Shown: positions 1 to 13,182 of the stretch, in pieces
Layout of the letters: each line of letters starts with the position of its first letter
Numbering within the stretch: the first letter of the stretch is position 1
Assembly: GCF_019048065.1 (NCBI RefSeq)
Contig: NZ_CP077291.1
Span: forward strand, 4,278,001 to 4,342,000
DNA: 64,000 nucleotides
Direction: 5' to 3'
Source: Citrobacter farmeri
GTDB lineage: Bacteria > Pseudomonadota > Gammaproteobacteria > Enterobacterales > Enterobacteriaceae
Program-made: the position numbers and the translations under genes
Notes under the pieces: generated by a model
Databases searched by the model: none
What the model was told of the DNA's origin: nothing
What the model saw: the letters and a program-made list of their open reading frames with translations, nothing else

Positions 1-2143
1 CTTCAACCACACCTTTCTTATCACGCGCGGTCAGATTGGATTCCAGAACGCTTAAATAGCCAGGCATCATCTTCTCGAACACTGCCAGCCCATCGGTAAT
101 CAGTTTCGGCCCCACCAGCTCTATGTACTGTTCCAGCATCGGAATATCTAATAGCGCTTGCGATTTACTGCTCTCTTCAGATTTCACCGTGCACTCCTCT
201 TCGTCTTGGGTATCCCAGTACTTCTTAATCATGGCGGTTAACGCCGGTACCGACAGCGGCTTGCTCAGCACGTCATCCATACCCGCATCCAGATACTCTT
301 TTTTATCTTTCAGAACGTTCGCCGTGAGCGCCACCAGCGGCGGCAGATCTTCACGCGCATAGCGCTGGGTGAGTTCGCGCGAAATATCGAGGCCGGTCAT
401 ATCCGGCAACTGAATATCCAATAACACCAGATCATATTCACCCGGAGTGAACATCTCGAGCGCCGCTTTCCCGGTCATGGCAACATCCACGCTATTGCCG
501 AGTTTTTCCAGCACCGAGCGTGCCACAATGACGTTCAGTTCGATATCTTCCACCAACAGGACGTTCAACGCCGGTAGTGGCAAATCATCATCTTCAAATG
601 CATCTTCAACTTCTTCCGCCACCGCGGGTGCATTGACGGTCAGGGTAAAGATCGAGCCTTTGCCGGGCTGACTTGCCACGGTGATATCCCCGCCCATATT
701 TTTCGCCAGACGACGCGAGACCGCCAGACCGATCCCCGTACCGGTCGCCGGTTTTCCGCCGTGGCTGTCTTTCACCTGATAATACATAGCGAAGATTTTG
801 TCCTGCTCGTCCTGCGGAATGCCGATGCCGGAGTCTTCCACTTCAAAGTGCAGAATGCTGCCTGCGTCATAACGTACGCGCACGGTTACCTGACCCTGCT
901 GGGTAAATTTCACCGCGTTGCTAATCAGGTTCCACAGGATCTGCCGCAGGCGCGTTCCGTCAGTCACGACTTTATGCGGTAGCGGCAAGGTCGGGTCGAG
1001 TACAAAACGCAACCCTTTCTGCTGCGCCTGCAGGCCGGAGAGGTTCTCCAGATCGGCCATAAAGCTGGTGAAATCCACCGGCTGATTATCCAGTTGAACC
1101 TTACGCCGTTCCATCTTATCCATGTCAATGATATCGTTAAAGATATTCCCCAGCGTCACCGCGGAAACATGAATAGTTTTCAGGTATTTTTCCTGCTCGG
1201 TCGTCAGGTCAGTGTCCAGCAGAATGCGGCTCAGGCCGACGATTCCGTTCAGTGGCGTACGCAGTTCGTGGCTGATGGTGGAAATAAAGGTGGTTTTATC
1301 GCGACTGGCGCGTTCAAGCGCATCCTGATAGCGCTTGCGCTCGGTAATATCACGACCAAACCCCATCAGGCCATGACGTTTCCCCACGCGATCGTAATAA
1401 GGCACTTTGCGGATTTCAAAACAGGCTTTGCGTCCGTCCGGATAATCGAGCCATTGCTCATAGGTCAGCGACACGTTATGGCGGAAAACTTTTTCGTCAG
1501 TCTCAATGACCTTTTCGGCCGCTTCCGGCGAGTACACATCGGCAGGCTTTAAATGCACCAGTTGTTTTTCGCTTTTGCCGGTGAGCAATTCCATTGCCCG
1601 GTTGCAGCCGGAAAACTCTTTATCTTCATTGCGATAAAAAACCAGATCCGGTGAGGCATCCAGAAAGGAACGTAAGAAGGAGGATTGCTGTTCAAGCTGA
1701 ATCTGCGCCTCTTCGCGCTCTTTGATCTCAACTTTAAGCTGCTCAAACGTTGACTGGCGTTCCGCCTCCGCCTTTTCGCGGTCGGCAATCTCCTGATTCA
1801 GCTGCGAAATATTATCTTTCAGTTGGACATTAAGCTTGAGGTCGCGCTCGCGCATCTCCTCCAGCTTTTGCACCAGTCGGGATAACCGCTGACGGGACTC
1901 TTCCAGTTGCTCCACCACCACCGACAAAAAATAGACCGCCCAGGGAGTGATTAACAAACCAAAGAAAATGGAGCGAATGACATCGATCTGTTCGACCCGA
2001 CCATGCAGCACCATGGTGACCGCCATTTGCACCACTATTGCCAGCACAACGAGCGCTAACGCCAGCAACAGCGAAAAGCGCACCAGACCCAACTTCATCA
2101 TCAGGTCCACATAGTACTGCGCCAGCATACGAATTTGCTTCAT
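1..2143 (-). CDS. arcB: Aerobic respiration control hybrid sensor kinase ArcB (3' end outside window)
   Basis: Inner-membrane tripartite sensor kinase that senses quinone redox state and phosphorylates ArcA. The frame begins at the ATG complementary to 2141-2143 (MKQIRMLAQYYVDL...) and stays open to the left edge, giving about 714 of the usual 778 residues. Visible in order are two N-terminal membrane segments, a charged coiled-coil linker, a PAS region, the histidine-kinase dimerisation motif with SHELRTPLNG, the ATPase domain and a receiver domain. The edge cuts into the HPt domain: the last readable residues are LTARDKKGVVE, which in E. coli lie just before the HPt phospho-acceptor His717. 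The truncation is an artefact of the window, not a mutation. yhcC lies upstream on the same strand with a gap of about 93 bases. Confidence 0.97.
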   Translation of the reverse strand, partial: MKQIRMLAQYYVDLMMKLGLVRFSLLLALALVVLAIVVQMAVTMVLHGRVEQIDVIRSIFFGLLITPWAVYFLSVVVEQLEESRQRLSRLVQKLEEMRERDLKLNVQLKDNISQLNQEIADREKAEAERQSTFEQLKVEIKEREEAQIQLEQQSSFLRSFLDASPDLVFYRNEDKEFSGCNRAMELLTGKSEKQLVHLKPADVYSPEAAEKVIETDEKVFRHNVSLTYEQWLDYPDGRKACFEIRKVPYYDRVGKRHGLMGFGRDITERKRYQDALERASRDKTTFISTISHELRTPLNGIVGLSRILLDTDLTTEQEKYLKTIHVSAVTLGNIFNDIIDMDKMERRKVQLDNQPVDFTSFMADLENLSGLQAQQKGLRFVLDPTLPLPHKVVTDGTRLRQILWNLISNAVKFTQQGQVTVRVRYDAGSILHFEVEDSGIGIPQDEQDKIFAMYYQVKDSHGGKPATGTGIGLAVSRRLAKNMGGDITVASQPGKGSIFTLTVNAPAVAEEVEDAFEDDDLPLPALNVLLVEDIELNVIVARSVLEKLGNSVDVAMTGKAALEMFTPGEYDLVLLDIQLPDMTGLDISRELTQRYAREDLPPLVALTANVLKDKKEYLDAGMDDVLSKPLSVPALTAMIKKYWDTQDEEECTVKSEESSKSQALLDIPMLEQYIELVGPKLITDGLAVFEKMMPGYLSVLESNLTARDKKGVVE

Positions 2144-2236
2144 CAGGGATTTCCTTTACGACAACCTGGCACAATAATACTCAATTCTGCGCAAGACGTT
2201 TGAGAATGTGCAAGAAATCCATAGGCCCGTCATAGT

Positions 2237-3166
2237 TCAGGCGTCAGGCGGAACCCATGGCCGTCCGAGCGCAGAGCCCTGTACGCCATGTGCATTCAGA
2301 TAACGATCCAGTTCGACCATCCCGGTCCAGCGGTTTTCACACCACAGCGGGGCCAGTAGCGTAGGGCGGCGTGCGCTGGCGGAAATACGATGATAAATCA
2401 CCTCCGGCGGGGTATGGCGGATCATCTCGCCTGCAGTTTGCGTGTAGTCCTCCAGTTCAATCCCGTTCAGACGCCCTGCTTCCCAGGCCCTTGCCATAAT
2501 GCTGCCCTTCACGATGTGCAACGGGTGCAGTTTGATGCCATCCACTCCCGTTGCGACCACCCGTTCAAGCGTTTGCAGGCATTCCGTCTGCCCTTCTCCT
2601 GGCAGACCGACAATAAGGTGCGAGCAGACTTTCAGGCCGCGCTCACGTGCAAGGCGAGTTGTGCGCTGATAGCAGGCAAAATCGTGTCCACGATTGATAC
2701 GATGCAGGGTTTTATCATGTGCGGTTTGCAATCCCAGCTCCAGCCACACTTCATAGCCCTGATCTTTATACTCACAGAGCAGGTCGAGAACCGCATCCGG
2801 TACACAGTCGGGGCGCGTTCCGACACACAAACCTACGATGCTGGCCTGACTGACGGCCTGCTGATACATCGAGCGCAGCACCTGCACTTCAGCAAAGGTA
2901 CTGGTATAAGCCTGGAAGTAGGCCAGATAACGTTTCGCCCGATTAACCAGATGGGCCTGATGCGCGAGCTGTTCGGCGATCGAATGATGCTGCTGCGCTT
3001 CATCCGCAAAAGAGGCAACATTACAGAAGGTGCAGCCGCCGCGCCCGATGGTGCCATCGCGATTTGGGCAGCTAAATCCGCCGTGGAGCGTCAGTTTATG
3101 AACTTTTTGCCCATAACGACGAGAAAGATCCCCACCAAACATATTGACTAATTTCTGTAACTGCAT
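2237..3166 (-). CDS. yhcC: Radical SAM protein YhcC
   Basis: A 309-residue radical S-adenosylmethionine protein of the YhcC/TIGR01212 family; its reaction is not established to my knowledge. The iron-sulfur ligands are Cys33, Cys45 and Cys48 (SCPNRDG...GGCTFC), a widely spaced variant of CxxxCxxC that resembles the Elp3-like branch. The ATG at 3164-3166 (MQLQKLVNMFGG) was chosen because it matches the length of the E. coli protein; a longer frame opens at a TTG 33 bases upstream but adds unconserved residues. It lies upstream of arcB on the same strand and diverges from gltB. Confidence 0.93.
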   Translation of the reverse strand: MQLQKLVNMFGGDLSRRYGQKVHKLTLHGGFSCPNRDGTIGRGGCTFCNVASFADEAQQHHSIAEQLAHQAHLVNRAKRYLAYFQAYTSTFAEVQVLRSMYQQAVSQASIVGLCVGTRPDCVPDAVLDLLCEYKDQGYEVWLELGLQTAHDKTLHRINRGHDFACYQRTTRLARERGLKVCSHLIVGLPGEGQTECLQTLERVVATGVDGIKLHPLHIVKGSIMARAWEAGRLNGIELEDYTQTAGEMIRHTPPEVIYHRISASARRPTLLAPLWCENRWTGMVELDRYLNAHGVQGSALGRPWVPPDA

Positions 3167-3852
3167 AATCTGATAGACCGCGCCTTGAAAAGAGGCCAAA
3201 GCCTGCCATTTTTAGCCCTTGTCGGCGATGACCTGGATCAATCGCCCCGGCAGGCTTTTATCAATTGCATACCCAGTCAAAATAAACGATATTTCATTCA
3301 CAACTCAGCCAATTACTTTTCCTTATCTCCGGTCATTTTTTTTATCTTCTGACGTCGATTGCACAAAAACAGTATCATGAAACGTCATACCGCAACAAAC
3401 CAGCATGAAACACTGCATATAACAATGAATAAAGTGGAGACATGCGCTAACTGGCGGTTATGACAGTGAGACAGATCACACTCCCCGCTTCGTTTCCAGT
3501 ACGTTAATTCAATGTCAAAATGATATTATTTTTAATATTTTCATCAAGATATATGCTCTGTAGCACATTATCAGAGAAATAAGATTGCCATTTGACCTGT
3601 GTGTGGATTCCCGATAACGTGGAAATCCGCTGGAAGCTTTCTGGATGAGCGGTGTGCTCATCATATTTATGCAGTAATTGAGATTCCCTCTGACAGCAAG
3701 TCCTCAAACTTGTTTGACCTAAGCGAAATGGATAAAGAGGGCGAATGCGAGGTAAGCGTATAACACGCAAACCCCGTCGCCATGCTCTTGGTGTGCCCGT
3801 GCGCAAACGGTATCGGAAGGGTGTCTCGCAGAGCCTGGGGAGGTTCACTGAT
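3167..3852 (+). promoter_or_regulatory. yhcC-gltB divergent control region and gltB leader
   Basis: This gap of 686 bases has no convincing gene. It is A+T-rich in the middle (about 3500-3560). In E. coli the gltBDF promoter is controlled by Lrp, IHF, CRP and ArgR over a long upstream region, so length and composition fit, but I cannot place the start site or Lrp sites by eye. The last 108 bases are open in the gltB frame and encode an Arg-rich stretch that is discussed as a finding. Confidence 0.6.
3465..3480 (+). promoter_or_regulatory. Candidate CRP site upstream of gltB
   Basis: AGTGA-N6-TCACA, one mismatch from the CRP core TGTGA-N6-TCACA, lies about 370 bases before the gltB start codon. 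CRP control of gltBDF is reported in E. coli; that this particular site is used is an inference. Confidence 0.45.
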
Positions 3853-6800
3853 ATGTTGTACGATAAATCCCTTGAGAAGGATAACTGTGGTTTCGGCCTG
3901 ATCGCCCACATAGAAGGCGAACCTAGCCACAAGGTAGTGCGTACCGCCATACACGCACTGGCCCGAATGCAGCACCGTGGCGCAATCCTCGCAGATGGTA
4001 AAACGGGCGATGGTTGTGGTCTGCTGTTGCAAAAACCTGACCGCTTTTTCCGCATCGTTGCCGAAGAGCGCGGCTGGCGTTTAGCCAAAAACTACGCGGT
4101 CGGTATGATCTTCCTGAACAAAGATCCTGAACTGGCCGCGGCGTCTCGCCGTATTGTCGAAGAAGAGCTTCAGCAGGAAACCCTGTCAATTGTTGGCTGG
4201 CGCGATGTACCAACCAACGAAGGTGTACTGGGTGAAATCGCCCTCTCCTCCCTGCCACGTATTGAACAAATTTTCGTGAATGCCCCTGCGGGCTGGCGTC
4301 CGCGCGATATGGAACGTCGTCTGTTCATCGCCCGTCGCCGTATTGAAAAACGACTGCAGGAAGACAAAGACTTCTACGTCTGTAGCCTGTCAAACCTGGT
4401 CAACATCTATAAAGGTCTGTGTATGCCGGCGGATCTGCCGCGCTTCTACCTGGACCTCGCGGACCTGCGCCTGGAATCAGCCATCTGTCTGTTCCACCAG
4501 CGCTTCTCTACCAACACCGTGCCGCGCTGGCCGCTGGCTCAGCCGTTCCGCTACCTGGCGCACAACGGTGAGATCAACACCATTACTGGTAACCGCCAGT
4601 GGGCTCGCGCCCGTACCTATAAATTTCAAACCCCACTGATCCCGGATCTGCACGACGCCGCGCCGTTTGTCAACGAAACCGGCTCCGATTCCAGTTCTAT
4701 GGATAACATGCTGGAACTGCTGTTGGCGGGCGGGATGGACATCATCCGCGCCATGCGCCTGCTGGTGCCGCCAGCCTGGCAGAACAACCCGGACATGGAT
4801 CCGGATCTGCGCGCCTTCTTTGACTTTAACTCCATGCACATGGAGCCGTGGGACGGCCCGGCGGGTATCGTGATGTCCGACGGGCGTTTTGCCGCCTGTA
4901 ACCTCGACCGTAACGGTCTGCGTCCGGCGCGTTATGTCATCACTAAAGACAAGCTGATCACCTGCGCGTCTGAAGTGGGGATCTGGGATTACCAACCTGA
5001 CGAAGTCGTCGAAAAGGGCCGTGTCGGCCCCGGCGAACTGATGGTTATCGACACCCGCGGCGGCTGCATTCTGCATTCTGCCGAAACGGACGACGACCTG
5101 AAAAGCCGCCATCCGTATAAAGAATGGATGGAAAAAAACGTCCGCCGTCTGGTGCCGTTTGAAGATCTGGCTGACGATCAGGTTGGCCAGCGAGAACTGG
5201 ACGATGATACGCTCGCCAGCTACCAGAAACAGTTTAACTACAGCGCAGAAGAGCTGGACTCCGTTCTCCGCGTACTCGGTGAAAACGGTCAGGAAGCGGT
5301 CGGTTCAATGGGTGATGATACCCCGTTTGCCGTACTTTCCAGCCAACCGCGCATTATTTACGACTACTTCCGCCAGCAGTTTGCCCAGGTGACTAACCCA
5401 CCTATCGATCCGCTGCGTGAAGCGCACGTCATGTCGCTGGCGACCAGCATCGGTCGCGAAATGAACGTCTTCTGCGAAGCGGAAGGCCAGGCGCACCGTC
5501 TGAGTTTTAAATCGCCGATTCTGCTGTACTCCGATTTCCAACAGCTCACCACAATGAAAGAAGAGCACTATCGCGCCGACCGGCTCGATATCACCTTCGA
5601 TGCGACGCAAACCACGCTGGAAGAAACGGTTAAAGCGCTGTGCGATACCGCCGAGCAGATGGTACGCAGCGGCACCGTTCTGCTGGTGCTAACGGACCGT
5701 AATATCGGCAAGAATCGTCTGCCGGTACCGGCCCCGATGGCGGTCGGCGCAGTACAGACAAGACTGGTAGAACAGAACCTGCGCTGCGACGCCAACATCA
5801 TTGTCGAAACCGCAAGTGCCCGTGACCCGCATCATTTCGCCGTGCTGCTGGGCTTTGGCGCGACGGCCATCTATCCGTACCTCGCGTACGAGACGCTGGG
5901 CCGTCTGATCGATACCCAGGCGATTGCTAAAAACTACCGTACCGTGATGCTGAACTACCGTAACGGCATCAATAAAGGGCTGTACAAAATCATGTCCAAA
6001 ATGGGCATCTCGACCATTGCCTCCTACCGCTGCTCCAAACTGTTTGAAGCGGTGGGTCTGCACGATGATGTCGTTGCGCTGTGCTTCCAGGGCGTGGTCA
6101 GTCGTATCGGTGGCGCGGGCTTTGCCGACTTCCAGCAGGATCTGCTGAACCTGTCCAAACGTGCCTGGCTGGCGCGTAAACCGATTACGCAAGGTGGCCT
6201 GCTGAAGTATGTCCACGGCGGCGAATACCATGCCTACAACCCTGATGTAGTACGTACTCTGCAACAGGCAGTTCAGAGTGGTGAATACAGCGACTATCAG
6301 GAATACGCAAAACTGGTTAACGAACGTCCCGCGACGACGCTGCGCGATCTGCTGGCAATTAATCCCGGCGACAACGCGGTCAGCATCGAGGAAGTCGAAC
6401 CGGCGAGCGAACTGTTCAAACGTTTTGATACCGCGGCAATGTCGATCGGCGCACTGAGCCCGGAAGCGCATGAAGCGCTGGCCGAAGCGATGAACAGCAT
6501 CGGCGGTAATTCTAACTCCGGCGAAGGCGGCGAAGACCCGGCGCGCTACGGCACCAATAAAGTGTCACGCATCAAACAGGTGGCATCCGGTCGTTTCGGC
6601 GTTACGCCGGCGTACCTGGTTAACGCCGACGTCATTCAGATTAAAGTCGCTCAGGGCGCGAAACCGGGCGAAGGCGGTCAGCTACCGGGTGATAAAGTGA
6701 CTCCGTACATCGCCAAACTGCGCTACTCGGTACCGGGCGTGACGCTGATCTCCCCGCCACCGCACCACGATATCTACTCTATCGAGGATTTAGCACAGCT

Positions 6801-8313
6801 GATTTTCGACCTGAAGCAGGTTAACCCGAAAGCGATGATCTCCGTGAAGCTGGTGTCTGAACCCGGTGTCGGCACCATCGCCACCGGCGTAGCAAAAGCT
6901 TATGCGGATCTCATCACCATCGCCGGTTATGACGGCGGCACCGGTGCGAGTCCGCTCTCCTCGGTAAAATACGCGGGCTGTCCGTGGGAACTGGGCCTGG
7001 TGGAAACCCAGCAGGCGCTGGTCGCCAACGGCTTGCGTCACAAGATCCGTTTGCAGGTCGATGGCGGTCTGAAAACCGGCGTGGATATCATCAAGGCGGC
7101 GATCCTCGGTGCAGAAAGCTTCGGCTTCGGAACCGGTCCGATGGTCGCGCTGGGCTGTAAATACCTGCGTATTTGTCATCTGAACAACTGCGCAACCGGC
7201 GTGGCAACCCAGGATGACAAACTGCGTAAGAACCACTATCACGGTCTGCCGTTCAAAGTAACCAACTACTTTGAGTTCATCGCTCGCGAAACGCGCGAAC
7301 TGATGGCGCAGCTTGGCGTGACGCGTCTGGTGGATCTGATTGGCCGTACCGACCTGCTGAAAGAACTGGATGGTTTTACTGCCAAACAGCAGAAGCTGGC
7401 GCTGTCCCGGCTGCTGGAAACCGCGGAGCCTAAGGCTGGCAAAGCGCTGTACTGCACCGAAAACAACCCGCCGTTTGATAATGGCGTGCTGAACGCGCAG
7501 TTGCTGCAACAGGCGAAGCCGTATGTCGACGATCGCCAGAGCAAAACCTTCTGGTTCGATATTCGCAATACCGATCGGTCCGTTGGCGCGTCGCTCTCGG
7601 GGTATATCGCTCAGACCCACGGCGATCAGGGGCTGGCCTCTGACCCGATTAAAGCGTACTTCAGCGGCACGGCAGGTCAGAGCTTCGGCGTCTGGAACGC
7701 GGGCGGCGTGGAACTGTATCTGACCGGCGATGCCAACGACTATGTCGGCAAAGGCATGGCAGGCGGCTTGCTGGCAGTACGTCCTCCGGTTGGTTCCGCT
7801 TTCCGCAGTCATGAGGCGAGCATCATCGGTAACACCTGCCTGTACGGTGCAACCGGTGGTCGTCTGTATGCCGCAGGACGTGCGGGTGAACGTTTCGGGG
7901 TGCGTAACTCCGGCGCAATCACCGTGGTGGAAGGAATTGGCGACAACGGGTGTGAATACATGACCGGCGGGATCGTCTGTATCCTCGGCAAAACGGGGGT
8001 GAACTTCGGCGCAGGCATGACGGGCGGGTTCGCCTACGTGCTGGACGAAGACGGCGAGTTCCGTAAACGTGTGAACCCGGAACTGGTCGAAGTGCTGGGC
8101 GTTGATGAACTGGCTATCCACGAAGAACATCTGCGTGGCCTGATCACCGAACACGTGCAGCATACCGGTTCACAGCGCGGAGAAGAGATTCTGGCCAACT
8201 GGTCAGCCTTCGCCAACAAATTCGCGCTGGTTAAACCGAAGTCCAGTGATGTGAAAGCACTGTTGGGTCACCGTAGTCGTAGCGCAGCAGAGCTGCGTGT
8301 GCAGGCGCAGTAA
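3853..8313 (+). CDS. gltB: Glutamate synthase (NADPH) large subunit
   Basis: Catalytic alpha subunit of GOGAT, which transfers the glutamine amide to 2-oxoglutarate to give glutamate and so completes ammonia assimilation with glutamine synthetase. The ATG at 3853 is preceded by a strong GGGGAGG ribosome site 9 bases upstream. It gives 1486 residues, the E. coli length, with a short propeptide before Cys12 ([10 protein letters not shown]), the N-terminal nucleophile of the class II amidotransferase domain. After the central domain come the FMN-binding synthase domain ([15 protein letters not shown]), the 3Fe-4S cysteine cluster ([12 protein letters not shown]) and the C-terminal glycine-rich beta-helix. 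gltD follows after 12 bases. An in-frame extension to 3745 exists but lacks a comparable ribosome site. Confidence 0.98.
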   Translation: MLYDKSLEKDNCGFGLIAHIEGEPSHKVVRTAIHALARMQHRGAILADGKTGDGCGLLLQKPDRFFRIVAEERGWRLAKNYAVGMIFLNKDPELAAASRRIVEEELQQETLSIVGWRDVPTNEGVLGEIALSSLPRIEQIFVNAPAGWRPRDMERRLFIARRRIEKRLQEDKDFYVCSLSNLVNIYKGLCMPADLPRFYLDLADLRLESAICLFHQRFSTNTVPRWPLAQPFRYLAHNGEINTITGNRQWARARTYKFQTPLIPDLHDAAPFVNETGSDSSSMDNMLELLLAGGMDIIRAMRLLVPPAWQNNPDMDPDLRAFFDFNSMHMEPWDGPAGIVMSDGRFAACNLDRNGLRPARYVITKDKLITCASEVGIWDYQPDEVVEKGRVGPGELMVIDTRGGCILHSAETDDDLKSRHPYKEWMEKNVRRLVPFEDLADDQVGQRELDDDTLASYQKQFNYSAEELDSVLRVLGENGQEAVGSMGDDTPFAVLSSQPRIIYDYFRQQFAQVTNPPIDPLREAHVMSLATSIGREMNVFCEAEGQAHRLSFKSPILLYSDFQQLTTMKEEHYRADRLDITFDATQTTLEETVKALCDTAEQMVRSGTVLLVLTDRNIGKNRLPVPAPMAVGAVQTRLVEQNLRCDANIIVETASARDPHHFAVLLGFGATAIYPYLAYETLGRLIDTQAIAKNYRTVMLNYRNGINKGLYKIMSKMGISTIASYRCSKLFEAVGLHDDVVALCFQGVVSRIGGAGFADFQQDLLNLSKRAWLARKPITQGGLLKYVHGGEYHAYNPDVVRTLQQAVQSGEYSDYQEYAKLVNERPATTLRDLLAINPGDNAVSIEEVEPASELFKRFDTAAMSIGALSPEAHEALAEAMNSIGGNSNSGEGGEDPARYGTNKVSRIKQVASGRFGVTPAYLVNADVIQIKVAQGAKPGEGGQLPGDKVTPYIAKLRYSVPGVTLISPPPHHDIYSIEDLAQLIFDLKQVNPKAMISVKLVSEPGVGTIATGVAKAYADLITIAGYDGGTGASPLSSVKYAGCPWELGLVETQQALVANGLRHKIRLQVDGGLKTGVDIIKAAILGAESFGFGTGPMVALGCKYLRICHLNNCATGVATQDDKLRKNHYHGLPFKVTNYFEFIARETRELMAQLGVTRLVDLIGRTDLLKELDGFTAKQQKLALSRLLETAEPKAGKALYCTENNPPFDNGVLNAQLLQQAKPYVDDRQSKTFWFDIRNTDRSVGASLSGYIAQTHGDQGLASDPIKAYFSGTAGQSFGVWNAGGVELYLTGDANDYVGKGMAGGLLAVRPPVGSAFRSHEASIIGNTCLYGATGGRLYAAGRAGERFGVRNSGAITVVEGIGDNGCEYMTGGIVCILGKTGVNFGAGMTGGFAYVLDEDGEFRKRVNPELVEVLGVDELAIHEEHLRGLITEHVQHTGSQRGEEILANWSAFANKFALVKPKSSDVKALLGHRSRSAAELRVQAQ

Positions 8314-9744
<1,431 letters not shown>

Positions 9745-9755
9745 TAAACCTTTCT

Positions 9756-9795
9756 GACTCCCCTGCCCCGAGAAATCGCTCAGGGATGGGGAGTC
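9756..9795 (+). terminator. Candidate terminator hairpin after gltD
   Basis: GACTCCCC at 9756-9763 pairs with GGGGAGTC at 9788-9795, and CCCTG/CAGGG can pair inside. It lies 11 bases after the gltD stop. There is no clean T-run, so it may be a Rho-assisted or mRNA-stabilising structure. Confidence 0.5.
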
Positions 9796-9881
9796 ACCCT
9801 TGTTCTTCACAATATCCCCCTCCATTCTTCGAAAGCGGCTCGCAAATTTCGCCGTAAGTGGATGTAATGGGCAGAGAAGAA

Positions 9882-9908
9882 TTGACCGCATATCCCCTTA
9901 AGTATACT
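9882..9908 (+). promoter_or_regulatory. Weak candidate promoter for yhcG
   Basis: TTGACC at 9882-9887 and TATACT at 9903-9908 are separated by 15 bases, shorter than the preferred 17. The -10-like element is 46 bases before the yhcG start codon. Spacing makes this tentative. Confidence 0.3.
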
Positions 9909-9953
9909 GATAGCGATATATTTTCAATCTGTGACTATCACGTCAGGGATAAT

Positions 9954-11054
9954 ATGATGGCAACAACATCAGCACAACACGCAGGCGAGTATCAGCAAAT
10001 CCACGACGGCATTATCCATCTGTTGGATACCGCCAGGACGGAGACCGTCCGCAACATCAATGCGATCATGACGGCGACATACTGGGAAATAGGCCGGCGC
10101 ATTGTCGAGTTTGAGCAGGGCGGTGAAGCGCGGGCAGCTTATGGTACTCAACTGATTGAGCAACTGTCCGTTGATTTAACCCGGCACTATAAACGAGGTT
10201 TCTCAACCGGAAACCTGCGTCAAATTAGAGCTTTTTATCTTTACTTTCAGCATATTGAAATTCACCAGACGGTGTCTGGTGAATCTATAAATCTCATACA
10301 ACTCGCCAGGATATTCCCGCTGCCCTGGTCAGCTTATGTCCGGCTCCTGTCGGTTAAAAACGCCGATGCCCGCATCTTTTACGAGAAAGAGACATTACGC
10401 AACGGTTGGTCGGTACGACAACTCGATCGGCAAATCGCTTCTCAGTTTTATGAACGGGCACTGTTGTCTCATGACAAACCCGCGTTGCTGCAACAGGCAG
10501 AACCCACCGCGCCCGACGTCTTACCAGAACACGCAATACGCGATCCCTTTATTCTCGAATTCCTCGATCTAAAGGATGTGTATTCGGAATCCGATCTGGA
10601 AGAAGCACTGATAAATCATCTGATGGAGTTTATGCTTGAGCTCGGTGACGATTTCGCTTTTGTCAGCCGTCAGCGCCGATTACGCATTGACGATAGCTGG
10701 TTTCGCGTCGACCTGCTTTTCTTCCATCGCCGCCTGCGCTGTCTGTTAGTTGTTGACCTGAAAGTGGGCAAATTCAGCTATGCCGACGCAGGACAAATGA
10801 ACATGTACCTGAACTACGCCAAAGAGCACTGGACAATGCCTGGGGAAAATCCGCCAGTCGGGTTAATCCTGTGTGCGGGGAAAGGGGCTGGAGAAGCCCA
10901 CTACGCGCTGAACGGTTTACCGAATACTGTGATGGCAAGCGAGTACAAAGTGCAATTACCTGACGAAAAATTACTGGCAGATGAACTCATCCGTTCGCAA
11001 ATAGCACTGACAGCGCAGAAAATTGAATCCTCAGAAACGTCTTTGATGGAATGA
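9954..11054 (+). CDS. yhcG: YhcG-like DUF1016 / PDDEXK nuclease-domain protein
   Basis: A 366-residue protein with the N-terminal DUF1016 domain (YWEIGRRIVEFEQGG near residue 45, then the KRGFSTGNLRQIRAFY segment) and a C-terminal PDDEXK-type nuclease-like domain whose core is visible as DSWFRVDLLFFHRRL followed by VVDLKVGKFSYADAGQM. The family is described as a probable DNA endonuclease; its substrate and job are unclear, and homologues occur scattered and horizontally exchanged. The ATG at 9954 follows CAGGGA at 7-base spacing; a longer in-frame ORF starts at 9858 with no clear ribosome site. It sits between gltD and the converging nan operon, the relative position of yhcG in E. coli. Confidence 0.88.
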   Translation: MMATTSAQHAGEYQQIHDGIIHLLDTARTETVRNINAIMTATYWEIGRRIVEFEQGGEARAAYGTQLIEQLSVDLTRHYKRGFSTGNLRQIRAFYLYFQHIEIHQTVSGESINLIQLARIFPLPWSAYVRLLSVKNADARIFYEKETLRNGWSVRQLDRQIASQFYERALLSHDKPALLQQAEPTAPDVLPEHAIRDPFILEFLDLKDVYSESDLEEALINHLMEFMLELGDDFAFVSRQRRLRIDDSWFRVDLLFFHRRLRCLLVVDLKVGKFSYADAGQMNMYLNYAKEHWTMPGENPPVGLILCAGKGAGEAHYALNGLPNTVMASEYKVQLPDEKLLADELIRSQIALTAQKIESSETSLME

Positions 11055-11080
11055 TGAACGGACGGAATATAAAAACGTAA

Positions 11081-11109
11081 AACCGGATGGTGAAAACCAT
11101 CCGGCTTTA

Positions 11110-11110
<1 letters not shown>
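11081..11110. terminator. Bidirectional terminator between yhcG and nanQ
   Basis: CCGGATGG at 11083-11090 and CCATCCGG at 11097-11104 form a perfect 8-base-pair stem with loop TGAAAA. It is flanked by an A-rich left side and CTTTAT on the right, and lies between two convergent genes. Confidence 0.7.
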
Positions 11111-12445
<1,335 letters not shown>

Positions 12446-12449
<4 letters not shown>

Positions 12450-13135
12450 AGCACCGCCTTTTTCAGCGCCGCGTTATACCACTCGCAGATATGTTCCAGC
12501 CGGGTAATCGCAGATCCAACCGTTACCGCCCAGGCACCGTGCCGCATCGCTTCACCGGCCTGTGCCGGGGTGTTGTAGCGGCCTTCGGCAATCACCCGAC
12601 AACCCGCTTCGCTCAGCGCTTTCACCAGCGCCAAATCGGGTGCTTCAGGCGTTTCTGCCGTAGTGTAACCAGAAAGCGTGGTGCCAATAATTTCAGCGCC
12701 AAGCGCCTGACAGGCCAGACCGTCCTTCAGCGAGGAGCAATCGGTCATTGCCAGCAACTGGTGATGATGAATACGGGCCAGCAATGCCTCAACCGGAACC
12801 GGACGCACACGGTCAGTCCCGTCAATAGCAATAATATCCGCACCGGCCTGGGCCAGCGCATCCACATCCTCCAGAAAAGCGGTGATGCGCACAGGAGAAT
12901 CAGCAAGGTCGCGCTTGAGAATGCCAATTATCGGCACGGAAACTACGGCTCGCGTCGCCTTCAGATTCTCAACGCCTTCAATACGCAACGCGACGGCACC
13001 CGCCTGCTCTGCTGCCAGCGCCATTGCCGCCACAATCTCAGGCTTATCCAGTGGGCTGCAAGGAACCGGCTGGCAGGAGACTATCAGACCACCCTGCGCG
13101 ACAATGTTTTTATCCAGTTGTGTAAGTAACGACAT
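12446..13135 (-). CDS. nanE: N-acetylmannosamine-6-phosphate 2-epimerase NanE
   Basis: TIM-barrel epimerase (229 residues) that converts ManNAc-6-P to GlcNAc-6-P. The start is the ATG at 13133-13135 ([16 protein letters not shown]) behind an AAGGGAAG-type ribosome site, matching E. coli; a longer frame to 13177 adds unconserved residues. Conserved strands with [12 protein letters not shown] and [13 protein letters not shown] are visible. It is translationally coupled to nanK. Confidence 0.95.
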
Positions 13136-13155
13136 ACTTCTTCCCTTACGAATGC

Positions 13156-13176
13156 TGCCCGGCACAAGACCGGGCA
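13156..13176. repeat. Short hairpin between nanT and nanE
   Basis: TGCCCGG at 13156-13162 and CCGGGCA at 13170-13176 form a 7-base-pair stem in the 47-base gap between nanT and nanE. It resembles half of a REP element and may shape mRNA processing between the two genes. Confidence 0.55.
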
Positions 13177-13182
13177 AGTGGA

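Noticed and set aside
1-2143. arcB as a truncated pseudogene lacking the HPt histidine
   Set aside because: The frame is open up to the window edge; the loss is only the cut of the window.
2390-3151. Plus-strand open frame of 253 codons opposite yhcC
   Set aside because: Shadow of yhcC; composition follows the opposite gene and nothing is recognisable.
3504-4088. Minus-strand open frames in the gltB leader and start (3504-4088 and 3667-4032)
   Set aside because: They run into the antisense of conserved gltB codons, lack ribosome sites and have no recognisable product.
6790-8163. Long minus-strand open frame (457 codons) opposite the 3' half of gltB, and similar frames at 5689-6471 and 4477-5112
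   Set aside because: They mirror the codon structure of the clearly conserved gltB gene, show low-complexity His/Gln-rich products and have no ribosome sites.
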